Below, piece after piece: positions 1-5,610 of a stretch of 5,610 bases of DNA. The stretch is from Ruminococcaceae bacterium UBA2656 (GTDB lineage Bacteria > Bacillota > Clostridia > Oscillospirales > Acutalibacteraceae): assembly GCA_002359465.1 (NCBI GenBank), contig DENA01000033.1, forward strand, positions 1-5,610, read 5' to 3'. The first letter of the stretch is position 1, and each line of letters begins with the position of its first letter. A program made the position numbers and the translations under genes. The notes under the pieces are model-generated. The model made no database searches and was not told where the DNA came from. It was given only the letters and a program-made list of their open reading frames with translations.

Positions 1-75
1 CGGCATTATCCGGATCAGGTTTAGGGTTAAGCTTACAAGCTACTCTCAGCCGAATTTCATCAGCACCCCTGCACG
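1..75 (-). promoter_or_regulatory. TPP riboswitch (THI element), 3' end cut by window start
   Basis: Read on the minus strand, this shows the conserved blocks of the thiamine pyrophosphate aptamer in the right order. First is GGGGTGC (64-70). A P3 stem follows, formed by GCTGA and TCGGC, leading into the GCTGAGAG block (43-50). A short variable hairpin (AGCT-TGTA-AGCT) and ACCC come next, and then CCTGATCCGGATAATGCCG running to position 1. The final strand of the P4/P5-P1 region and the expression platform lie outside the window. The family binds TPP and represses thiamine biosynthesis or transport genes in cis, so the controlled gene must be to the left on the minus strand; its identity is unknown here. 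Identification is by motif recognition and is very secure. Confidence 0.94.
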
Positions 76-92
76 AATATTGAATTACTGTT

Positions 93-121
93 ATTATACC
101 CGCTTGTTTCCGCTTTGTCAA
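93..121 (-). promoter_or_regulatory. Consensus sigma-A promoter for the TPP riboswitch transcript
   Basis: On the minus strand, a perfect TTGACA (-35, 116-121) is followed after exactly 17 nt by a perfect TATAAT (-10, 93-98). Transcription should start near position 86, about 11 nt before the aptamer begins, which is the expected arrangement for a riboswitch leader. The strength of the promoter suits a gene controlled mainly by premature termination or translation block after initiation. Confidence 0.88.
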
Positions 122-257
122 ATGCTTTCCGTAAAATCCGCCGGGTAAGGGAGTCCCGAGGATGGCGTAAAGCCAGATTGCACATATTTTTTGAAATATA
201 TCCGCTGTATTTTTATTCATTCCAATGCAATTTACCTGTGCTGCTTCCGTAAACTTA

Positions 258-266
258 TGGTATAAT
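258..266 (+). promoter_or_regulatory. Extended -10 promoter for the VTT membrane protein gene
   Basis: TGG directly precedes a perfect TATAAT (261-266), giving the TGnTATAAT extended -10 form. No good -35 box lies 16-18 nt upstream; the hexamer at the ideal distance is GTGCTG. Extended -10 promoters can work without one. Transcription would begin near 273 and give a 5' untranslated region of about 124 nt containing the 309-345 palindrome. It is divergent from the riboswitch promoter. Confidence 0.6.
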
Positions 267-308
267 ATTTTATATGGAGCAATTCTAAAACTGCAGTGGA
301 ACAAATTT

Positions 309-345
309 TGTTATCTCCCCCCGCCTTTGGCGGGGGGAGATAACA
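309..345. repeat. Perfect 17-bp palindrome with 3-nt loop in the VTT gene leader
   Basis: The arms at 309-325 and 329-345 are exact reverse complements, each with six consecutive C or G, closed by the loop TTT. RNA from either strand would form a very stable hairpin. A T5 run occurs at 350-354, but four non-T bases separate it from the stem, so it is not a textbook intrinsic terminator, and it would lie upstream of the gene rather than after one. It could be an attenuator, an mRNA 5' stabiliser, or one copy of a dispersed palindromic repeat (REP- or MITE-like). No clear flanking target duplication is visible. The structure is certain; its function is not. Confidence 0.75.
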
Positions 346-396
346 TCCGTTTTTCCAGTTCTTATTTGAAATTGCTATCGGAAGCGGGGCTATGCC

Positions 397-1149
397 GTGA
401 CGATTCTTCGAACAGGGTCCAAAAAGAAAAAGTCCGGCCCTTTGCCGGAGATCACAGCCGCCGATCTGCCTCAAGCGGCAAAACCAACCCTTCGCGACAG
501 GCTTTTGGGCGGGGCTGTGCTTCTTGCGGTCACGGCGCTTTTCATCTGGTTTACCGTCATTCTTTGCAGGCCACTTCTGGCGCTGGTCTCAAATCCCAGC
601 CGGTTTGAAAGCTTTATCCGCAGCCAGGGCGCAATGGGCCGCGCCGCGTTTCTCGGCATTCAGATTCTTCAGGGCTTTCTCCCCATTCCGCTGGAGCTGA
701 CCACCATTGCCGGGGGTTACGCTTTCGGCCGGGTGCAGGGCAGCCTGCTCACCCTCTGTTCCGTGGTGGTATCGACCACCATGATTTTCTACTTTACAAA
801 AATTTTCGGTCATCGGCTTATCAACCTGTTTTTTACGCCCGCGCAGCAAAAGCACATTCTCCATTTCCGCAGCGCCAAAACGCGCAGCACGCTGTACTGG
901 ATTGTCTTTCTGATTCCCGGCACACCCAAGCGCCTGTTCGTTTTTTCCGCCGGCCTTATCCCACAGGACTTCGGCAGGTTTCTGCTGATTTCAACGCTCG
1001 CGCGCGTTCCGTCCCTGCTTGCCTGCTCCTTCGGCGGCTGGGCGCTTTTCAGCGGGAATTATTTTCAGGCGGCGGTGCTTTTGGCGGCGATCGGAATTCT
1101 GAGCGTGGCGGGCGTTCTGCTTTACCGGGCCATAACGAACCATAATTAA
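397..1149 (+). CDS. VTT-domain (TVP38/TMEM64, DedA-like) membrane protein
   Basis: This 250-residue integral membrane protein belongs by pattern to the VTT/SNARE-associated (DedA-like, TVP38/TMEM64) superfamily. Members are thought to act in lipid or small-solute movement across the bacterial membrane; the substrate here is unknown. The N-terminal 35 residues are soluble with a lysine cluster (9-12). A first membrane segment spans about 37-64. The family core follows: an IP-containing re-entrant region and GGYAFG at 94-111, a hydrophobic stretch ending FTKIFG (133-138), then FLIPGTPKR (171-179) and the LARVPS segment (201-206) before the last helix (about 223-243). The start is GTG: an in-frame TGA at 367-369 precedes it and no other start codon lies between. 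GCGGGG 7 nt upstream is a modest ribosome binding site. It has its own promoter and a different role from the ilv genes downstream. No clear terminator follows it. Family assignment is firm; function is not. Confidence 0.87.
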   Translation: MTILRTGSKKKKSGPLPEITAADLPQAAKPTLRDRLLGGAVLLAVTALFIWFTVILCRPLLALVSNPSRFESFIRSQGAMGRAAFLGIQILQGFLPIPLELTTIAGGYAFGRVQGSLLTLCSVVVSTTMIFYFTKIFGHRLINLFFTPAQQKHILHFRSAKTRSTLYWIVFLIPGTPKRLFVFSAGLIPQDFGRFLLISTLARVPSLLACSFGGWALFSGNYFQAAVLLAAIGILSVAGVLLYRAITNHN

Positions 1150-1237
1150 AAACAAGAATTTTTGCCGGCAATTTCCCGGCCCGGCCGGAGCCAAAGCAGA
1201 AAAAAAGGATTTCAGCAATTCAAATGGGTAAAACTTC

Positions 1238-1266
1238 TTGACTCATAAAGGCAAAAACCATATAAT
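1238..1266 (+). promoter_or_regulatory. Sigma-A promoter of the ilvBNC operon
   Basis: TTGACT (1238-1243, one mismatch to the consensus -35) and a perfect TATAAT (1261-1266) are separated by exactly 17 nt. Transcription should start near 1273, leaving a leader of roughly 130 nt before ilvB. It lies 88 nt after the stop of the VTT gene, which supports the ilv genes being a separate transcription unit. No operator that I can name is visible at it. Confidence 0.86.
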
Positions 1267-1298
1267 AATTAGAAATACATCCGGCGGTGCGTCCGGCG

Positions 1299-1358
1299 TG
1301 ACTGAGGGAGCAACTCCCCCAGTCAGGCTTCGCCTGCCAGCCCCCTCGGGGAGGGGGC
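1299..1358 (+). repeat. Three adjacent hairpins in the ilvB leader; palindromic repeat-like
   Basis: Three stems follow each other. Stem 1 is 1299-1310 with 1314-1325 (12 positions, one A-C mismatch, 3-nt loop). Stem 2 is 1324-1328 with 1332-1336 (5 bp, loop TTC). Stem 3 is 1340-1346 with 1352-1358 (7 bp, loop CGGGG). Stems 1 and 2 compete for bases 1324-1325. CTCCCC at 1314-1319 can instead pair with GGGGAG at 1348-1353, so a rearrangement is possible. No U-run follows, so it is not an intrinsic terminator as it stands. From memory, the layout of CTCCC, CAGTC, a small TTCG stem, then CCCTC/GAGGG resembles an intergenic palindrome common in Oscillospirales genomes; this was not checked. It may be a dispersed repeat or a regulatory leader. 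Confidence 0.65.
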
Positions 1359-1390
1359 CCACTCGGAGCCGCTGTAATGAATTAATGATT

Positions 1391-1396
1391 GAGGTG
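1391..1396 (+). promoter_or_regulatory. Ribosome binding site fixing the ilvB TTG start
   Basis: GAGGTG matches the anti-Shine-Dalgarno end of 16S rRNA and sits 7 nt before the TTG at 1404. No ATG in the ilvB frame has a comparable site. The resulting N-terminus M-I-S-G-A-E matches the usual start of acetolactate synthase large subunits, which supports TTG as the real start. Confidence 0.82.
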
Positions 1397-1403
1397 ACTG
1401 TTT

Positions 1404-3029
1404 TTGATAAGCGGAGCAGAAATAATGGCGGAATGCCTGAAAAATGAAAACGTGCAGATCGCGTTCGGTTATCCCGGAGCGGCAATCTGCCCTTTCCTTG
1501 ATTACCTTTACCGCTCGCCGATCAAAAACGTGCTGGTGCGCGAGGAGCAGAACGCGGCCCATGAGGCCAGCGGCTACGCCCGCGCGAGCGGACTGCCCGG
1601 CGTATGTGTCGCAACCAGCGGACCGGGCGCGACCAACCTGATTACCGGCATTGCCACGGCATACATGGATTCCATCCCGCTGATCGTCATCACGGGGCAG
1701 GTCAGTTCCGAGCTTCTGGGACGCGACGTCTTTCAGGAAGCGGACATCACCGGCGCCTGCGAACCGTTTACAAAGCACTCTTATTTGGTAAAAAACGCCG
1801 CGGATCTTCCGCGAATTTTCAAAGAAGCGTTTCATATTGCCTCCACAGGACGGCCGGGGCCTGTTTTAATCGACGTTCCGGTCGATATCCAGACAGCGGC
1901 GGTACCGGAGTTTGTCTATCCTCAAAAGGCGAACATCATCGGCTACAAACCGCGCACCACGGGGCACGCCATGCAGATTAAAAAGGCGCTTGCCGCAATG
2001 GCACAGGCGAAACGCCCGCTGATCGTCTGCGGCGGCGGCGTGGTGCTTGCCGGCGCAAGGGACGAGCTGGTCGCTTTTGCGCAGAACAGCGGAATCCCCG
2101 TTGTTTCCACCATGATGGGCATCGGCGTGGTTCCGATGGACAGCCCGCTGTATCTGGGCATGATCGGCATGCACGGCCATAAAAACGCGAACCGCGCCAT
2201 GCACGAGGCCGACCTGATCATCCTCTGCGGCGCAAGGGTGGGCGACCGGGCGGTTTCCGCGCCGGAGCAGATGGCGGAGCAGGCAACCATTATCCATATT
2301 GACATCGATCCCGCCGAAATCGGCAAAAATATGACCGCGCATATTCCGATCGTCGGCGACATCCGGCTGGTTCTGCGTGATTTTATTGAACAGAGCGTCG
2401 TCTCCGTTCCTCAGGAATGGATTGACACCGTTTTGCGGTATAAAGCGGAATTCACTCTGGGCGGCGAACCGGACAACGGCAGCGGTTTTGTGGAGCCGCG
2501 CTCCTTCATGCGCGTGCTTTCCTCCATGATGGAGGAAAATGCGATTCTGACCGCCGACGTGGGTCAGAACCAAATTTGGGCCGCGCGCAATTTCAATGTA
2601 AAGGAAGGACGATTCCTCACCTCCGGCGGGCTGGGCACCATGGGCTACGCGCTTCCCGCCGCCATCGGCGCGAAGCTGGCCAAGCCAAAACGGCAGGTGC
2701 TGTGCATCTGCGGCGACGGCTCCTTCCAGATGGCCATGTGCGAGCTCGGCACGCTGTGCCAGAACGATGTGAACATTAAAATCATCGTCATGCAGAACGA
2801 CCGTCTGGGTATGGTGAAGGAAATACAGGACAATAAATACGGCAGCCGCTACGCCCTGACCACGCTGGGCGGCAACCCCGACTTTGTAAAGATTGCTGAA
2901 GCCTACGGCATCCGCGCGGCGCTGGCCACCTCCAACGGGGAAGCGGAACGCCTGGCGGGGAAAATGCTCGCATCCGACAAAGCTTACATCCTGGTGTGCC
3001 GGGTCAGTCCCGACGCGCCCACGATATAG
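1404..3029 (+). CDS. ilvB: Acetolactate (acetohydroxyacid) synthase, large catalytic subunit
   Basis: This 541-residue ThDP-, Mg- and FAD-dependent cytoplasmic enzyme condenses two pyruvates to 2-acetolactate (valine/leucine) or pyruvate with 2-oxobutyrate to 2-aceto-2-hydroxybutyrate (isoleucine). The N-terminal pyrimidine-binding domain carries FGYPG (21-25) and the catalytic glutamate E48 in REEQNAAHEASGYAR. SGPGATNL (72-79), LLGRDVFQE (104-112) and GRPGPVLIDVP (149-159) follow. The middle FAD domain has CGARVGDR (275-282) and HIDIDP (298-303). The C-terminal ThDP-Mg motif is GDGS (437-440) with N465, then LGMV (468-471). It starts at TTG with a good ribosome binding site and ends 11 nt before ilvN. 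It is slightly shorter than the E. coli or Bacillus proteins (about 560-575): the chain stops soon after VCRVSPDAPTI and lacks the usual VYPM-type tail. Pairing with ilvN marks it as the biosynthetic form, not the catabolic AlsS type. Confidence 0.96.
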   Translation: MISGAEIMAECLKNENVQIAFGYPGAAICPFLDYLYRSPIKNVLVREEQNAAHEASGYARASGLPGVCVATSGPGATNLITGIATAYMDSIPLIVITGQVSSELLGRDVFQEADITGACEPFTKHSYLVKNAADLPRIFKEAFHIASTGRPGPVLIDVPVDIQTAAVPEFVYPQKANIIGYKPRTTGHAMQIKKALAAMAQAKRPLIVCGGGVVLAGARDELVAFAQNSGIPVVSTMMGIGVVPMDSPLYLGMIGMHGHKNANRAMHEADLIILCGARVGDRAVSAPEQMAEQATIIHIDIDPAEIGKNMTAHIPIVGDIRLVLRDFIEQSVVSVPQEWIDTVLRYKAEFTLGGEPDNGSGFVEPRSFMRVLSSMMEENAILTADVGQNQIWAARNFNVKEGRFLTSGGLGTMGYALPAAIGAKLAKPKRQVLCICGDGSFQMAMCELGTLCQNDVNIKIIVMQNDRLGMVKEIQDNKYGSRYALTTLGGNPDFVKIAEAYGIRAALATSNGEAERLAGKMLASDKAYILVCRVSPDAPTI

Positions 3030-3040
3030 GGGGCAGCGAT

Positions 3041-3541
3041 ATGAAATACACCCTTTCCATTCTGGTTGAAAATCAGCCGGGCGTCCTGTCCAAGGTATCC
3101 GGCCTGTTTTCCCGCCGCGGCTTCAACATTGACAGCCTGGCCGTCGGTATTACCGAAGACCCCGCTATTTCCCGTATCACCATTGTGGTGAACGGCGACG
3201 AATATATTGTGGAGCAGGTTGAAAAACAGCTCAACAAGCTGATTCCCGTCATCAAGGTCAAGGTGCTTCAGCCGGATATGTTCATCAGCTTTGAACTGTC
3301 GCTGATCAAGGTAAACTGCCTGACAAAGCAGCGCTCCGAAATCATGAAAATCGTGGAGCTGATGCACGCCCAGATCGTCGATGTGGCCACTACCTCGCTA
3401 ACCATCCAGTTGACGGACAACGACGAGCACACCCAGACGCTCATCAGCCTTTTAAAACCTTACGGCATTAAGGAAATCGTCCGCGCCGGCACCCTTGCCA
3501 TTGAAAAGGGCGCGACAACCGCCCGCAAACAAAACAGCTGA
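3041..3541 (+). CDS. ilvN: Acetolactate synthase, small regulatory subunit
   Basis: This 166-residue regulatory partner of IlvB activates the catalytic subunit and confers feedback inhibition by valine. An N-terminal ACT domain (about 3-78) begins LSILVENQPGVLSKVSGLF and contains RRGFNIDSL. N11, G14 and N29 fall at the same positions as the valine-site residues known from E. coli IlvH, so valine sensitivity is likely (inferred). The C-terminal ALS small-subunit domain spans roughly 84-158, with a polar tail. The length is typical of the IlvH/IlvN group. The ATG at 3041 is chosen because AGGGGG (3028-3033) lies 7 nt upstream and the ACT domain starts right after it; an in-frame upstream GTG at 2996 would add 15 unrelated residues and overlap ilvB. 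The ilvB stop codon overlaps the ribosome binding site, suggesting translational coupling. Confidence 0.96.
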   Translation: MKYTLSILVENQPGVLSKVSGLFSRRGFNIDSLAVGITEDPAISRITIVVNGDEYIVEQVEKQLNKLIPVIKVKVLQPDMFISFELSLIKVNCLTKQRSEIMKIVELMHAQIVDVATTSLTIQLTDNDEHTQTLISLLKPYGIKEIVRAGTLAIEKGATTARKQNS

Positions 3542-3597
3542 CACAAGCCAACCAACCCTTATGCAGCGATTTGCCGCCTAAGTGTTTCGTTAATATT

Positions 3598-4626
<1,029 letters not shown>

Positions 4627-4694
4627 CTTACCGAAAAGCAACATATAATCAAACAGCATATAAATTCCGCCGCACCTTTTACGGGAGCACCTTG

Positions 4695-4746
4695 ATATGC
4701 TTTTACATACCCAGAAAGCAAAGCGCGTATGCAAAAGCATATTTTT
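4695..4746 (+). terminator. Long AT-rich hairpin after ilvC; possible terminator
   Basis: The arms at 4695-4710 and 4727-4742 are a 16-bp inverted repeat with one mismatch and a 16-nt loop, followed directly by a short T-run (4742-4746). It lies 68 nt after the ilvC stop codon, so it could end the ilv transcript. The stem is AT-rich for an intrinsic terminator and the T-run is short. Together with the following hairpin it may instead form a leader for the DUF975 gene. Confidence 0.5.
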
Positions 4747-4781
4747 CCGATGCCGTTCCGAAAAGACGGCGGAATATTTTT
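4745..4781 (+). terminator. GC-rich hairpin with T-run upstream of the DUF975 gene
   Basis: TTCC (4745-4748) pairs with GGAA (4771-4774) and GCCGT (4752-4756) with ACGGC (4766-4770), leaving a 3-nt bulge and a 9-nt loop. A T5 tract follows at 4777-4781. This has the form of an intrinsic terminator. It ends only 24 nt before the DUF975 start codon, so it is either the final stop for ilvBNC or a conditional terminator in a leader. Its right arm can also pair with 4664-4672, giving a rival structure. Confidence 0.55.
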
Positions 4782-4805
4782 CACTACACGAAGGGGGATA
4801 TTGTT

Positions 4806-5564
4806 ATGTGGGACAGAGGAATTCTGAAATCCAATGCAAAAATCGCGCTGGGCGGCCGTTACTGGACCGCGTTCGGGGTAACGCTGCTTGCCATGGTGAT
4901 TTCTGGCGCGTACTCGTCGGTTACAGGAAGGCTCACATCCGGTTTTAATCTGGTGGAGGTGAATCCGGGCGCGGATATTACAGGAATCGTGGCACGGAGC
5001 GGGCTGGTCAATCTGATGTCCTTCGCCGGATTCCTTTATTTTGTTTTTGTCGCCCTGCCCGTTACCGTCGGCGTATCCCGCTTTTTTGTGCAGAACCACT
5101 TCGGCGTAACCGATTTCAGTACGATGTTCAGCGGGTTTAACCGCGGCTACCTTACCAGTGTGGGCGCCATGCTGGTGACGTACATTTTCATCTTTCTCTG
5201 GACGCTGCTCCTGATTATCCCCGGCATCATCAAAGGGCTGGAATATTCAATGGTGCAGTATATCCTTGCCGACAACCCGAACATTCCCGGCACCCGGGCG
5301 CGGGAAATCAGCCGCATCATGACAAACGGGGAAAAGGGTGCGATCTTCGTGTTGGGCCTTTCCTTTATTGGATGGTTTCTGCTCGGGGCCGTCTGCTTCG
5401 GCGTCGGTATGCTGTTTGTCCTTCCCTATTATGAGGCAACCATGGCGGAGCTTTACATTTTCCTGCGCGACCGCGCAATCCAGACGAACCAGATCAACCC
5501 TGCGGAGCTGGGACTGGTTCCCGTCGGACCGTATTCCAATCCGGAGAATCCTCCTGTTATGTAA
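4806..5564 (+). CDS. DUF975 family integral membrane protein
   Basis: This 252-residue polytopic membrane protein is recognised as DUF975 by its N-terminal pattern MWDRGILKSNAKIALGGRYW and by the central segment LLLIIPGIIKGLEYSM (134-149) followed by YILADNPNI (152-160). The late FVLGLSFIGWFLLGA stretch (181-195) and LPYYEATMAELY (206-217) also fit. Hydrophobic segments fall at about 20-36, 66-92, 116-143 and 179-207, and the C-terminal tail is proline-rich and polar. The family is common in Clostridia and has no established function. The ATG at 4806 is chosen because AAGGGGG (4791-4797) lies 8 nt upstream and the family motif begins there; an in-frame upstream TTG at 4692 would add 38 residues that are translated hairpin sequence. 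It lies 179 nt after ilvC behind terminator-like hairpins, so it is probably not a steady member of the ilv operon. Confidence 0.9.
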   Translation: MWDRGILKSNAKIALGGRYWTAFGVTLLAMVISGAYSSVTGRLTSGFNLVEVNPGADITGIVARSGLVNLMSFAGFLYFVFVALPVTVGVSRFFVQNHFGVTDFSTMFSGFNRGYLTSVGAMLVTYIFIFLWTLLLIIPGIIKGLEYSMVQYILADNPNIPGTRAREISRIMTNGEKGAIFVLGLSFIGWFLLGAVCFGVGMLFVLPYYEATMAELYIFLRDRAIQTNQINPAELGLVPVGPYSNPENPPVM

Positions 5565-5567
5565 ACA

Positions 5568-5610
5568 AAGCAAAGGAGCCGCCATGCCGGGCATGGCGGC
5601 TCCTTTGCTT
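5568..5610 (+). terminator. Strong intrinsic terminator after the DUF975 gene
   Basis: The arms at 5568-5586 and 5592-5610 are perfect 19-nt reverse complements with loop CCGGG, starting 3 nt after the stop codon. The core is GC-rich, the left arm begins with an A-rich stretch and the right arm ends CCTTTGCTT, so it could serve transcripts from both sides. The window ends at the last paired base, so the T-run and any further pairing cannot be seen. Confidence 0.82.

Noticed and set aside
140..185. GGGAGTCCC and TGGCGTAAAGCCA motifs, considered as part of a c-di-GMP (GEMM) or other riboswitch.
   Set aside because: Only a loose similarity to one GEMM segment; the rest of the conserved core is absent and the stems are 4 bp.
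225..608. Plus-strand open frame of 127 codons, and an overlapping minus-strand frame at 232-474.
   Set aside because: Both run through the 309-345 palindrome and overlap or oppose the well-supported VTT gene. Their composition is not protein-like and no family pattern is visible.
1164..1180. GCCGG/CCGGC hairpin shortly after the VTT gene, considered as its terminator.
   Set aside because: The stem is only 5 bp and the T-rich stretch lies before it, not after, so it does not fit an intrinsic terminator on the plus strand.
1385..1447. Small open frame beginning MIEVTVF just before ilvB, which could suggest an Ile/Val attenuator leader peptide.
   Set aside because: It has no ribosome binding site of its own, overlaps both the ilvB binding site and 44 nt of ilvB, has only three Ile/Val codons, and no terminator follows it.
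1866..2573. Long minus-strand open frame opposite ilvB, and a similar one opposite ilvC (3862-4740).
   Set aside because: They are antisense shadows of highly conserved genes in GC-rich codon usage, with no ribosome binding site and a His/Ala/Gly-rich low-quality translation.
2996..3040. Upstream in-frame GTG start for ilvN.
   Set aside because: It would overlap ilvB by 34 nt and add 15 residues unlike the family; the ATG at 3041 has a proper ribosome binding site and begins the ACT domain directly.
4644..4649. TATAAT after ilvC, considered as the -10 box of a promoter for the DUF975 gene.
   Set aside because: No adequate -35 hexamer lies at 16-18 nt; the best candidate (TCGACT, 19 nt away) is poor and lies at the ilvC stop codon. 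It is possible but not supportable.
4692..4805. Upstream in-frame TTG start that would extend the DUF975 protein by 38 residues.
   Set aside because: The extension translates the two hairpins and is Lys/Arg-rich with no family match; the ATG at 4806 has a strong ribosome binding site and the canonical DUF975 N-terminus.

Overview
The window reads as an ordinary chromosomal stretch of an anaerobic Gram-positive bacterium, most likely class Clostridia near Oscillospirales/Ruminococcaceae. This is inferred from four things: moderately GC-rich genes with strong AGGAGG-type ribosome binding sites and near-consensus sigma-A promoters, an ilvB-ilvN-ilvC cluster with a short class I IlvC, a DUF975-type membrane protein, and GC-rich intergenic palindromes of a kind I associate from memory with that group. 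Species cannot be named from the sequence alone.

Left edge (1-396, no protein gene). A thiamine pyrophosphate (TPP) riboswitch lies on the minus strand and is cut by the window start. It is driven by a perfect-consensus minus-strand promoter (93-121), so the regulated thiamine gene lies outside to the left. Diverging from it is an extended -10 promoter on the plus strand (258-266). Between that promoter and the first gene is a perfect 17-bp palindrome with a 3-nt loop (309-345). I recognise nothing in 122-257.

Gene 1 (397-1149, +) is a VTT/TVP38-TMEM64 (DedA-like) polytopic membrane protein with a GTG start and its own promoter.

Branched-chain amino acid operon (promoter 1238-1266, genes 1404-4626, +). 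After a leader of about 130 nt holding three adjacent hairpins come ilvB (acetolactate synthase catalytic subunit, TTG start), ilvN (valine-sensing ACT-domain regulatory subunit, 11 nt downstream) and ilvC (ketol-acid reductoisomerase, 83 nt downstream). IlvB and IlvN form the enzyme that condenses pyruvate with pyruvate or 2-oxobutyrate. IlvC isomerises and reduces the product to the dihydroxy acid. The next enzymes, IlvD and IlvE, are not in the window. No T-box was found in the ilv leader.

Right part (4627-5610). A 179-nt structured spacer carries imperfect direct and inverted repeats that can form two mutually exclusive folds. It precedes a DUF975 integral membrane protein (4806-5564), which is followed at once by a perfect 19-bp hairpin that looks like a terminator and ends at the window edge.

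I see no phage, transposase, CRISPR, tRNA or rRNA, and no convincing undescribed multi-gene system. The most worthwhile open items are the non-coding leaders, especially the ilvC-DUF975 spacer and the ilvB leader.
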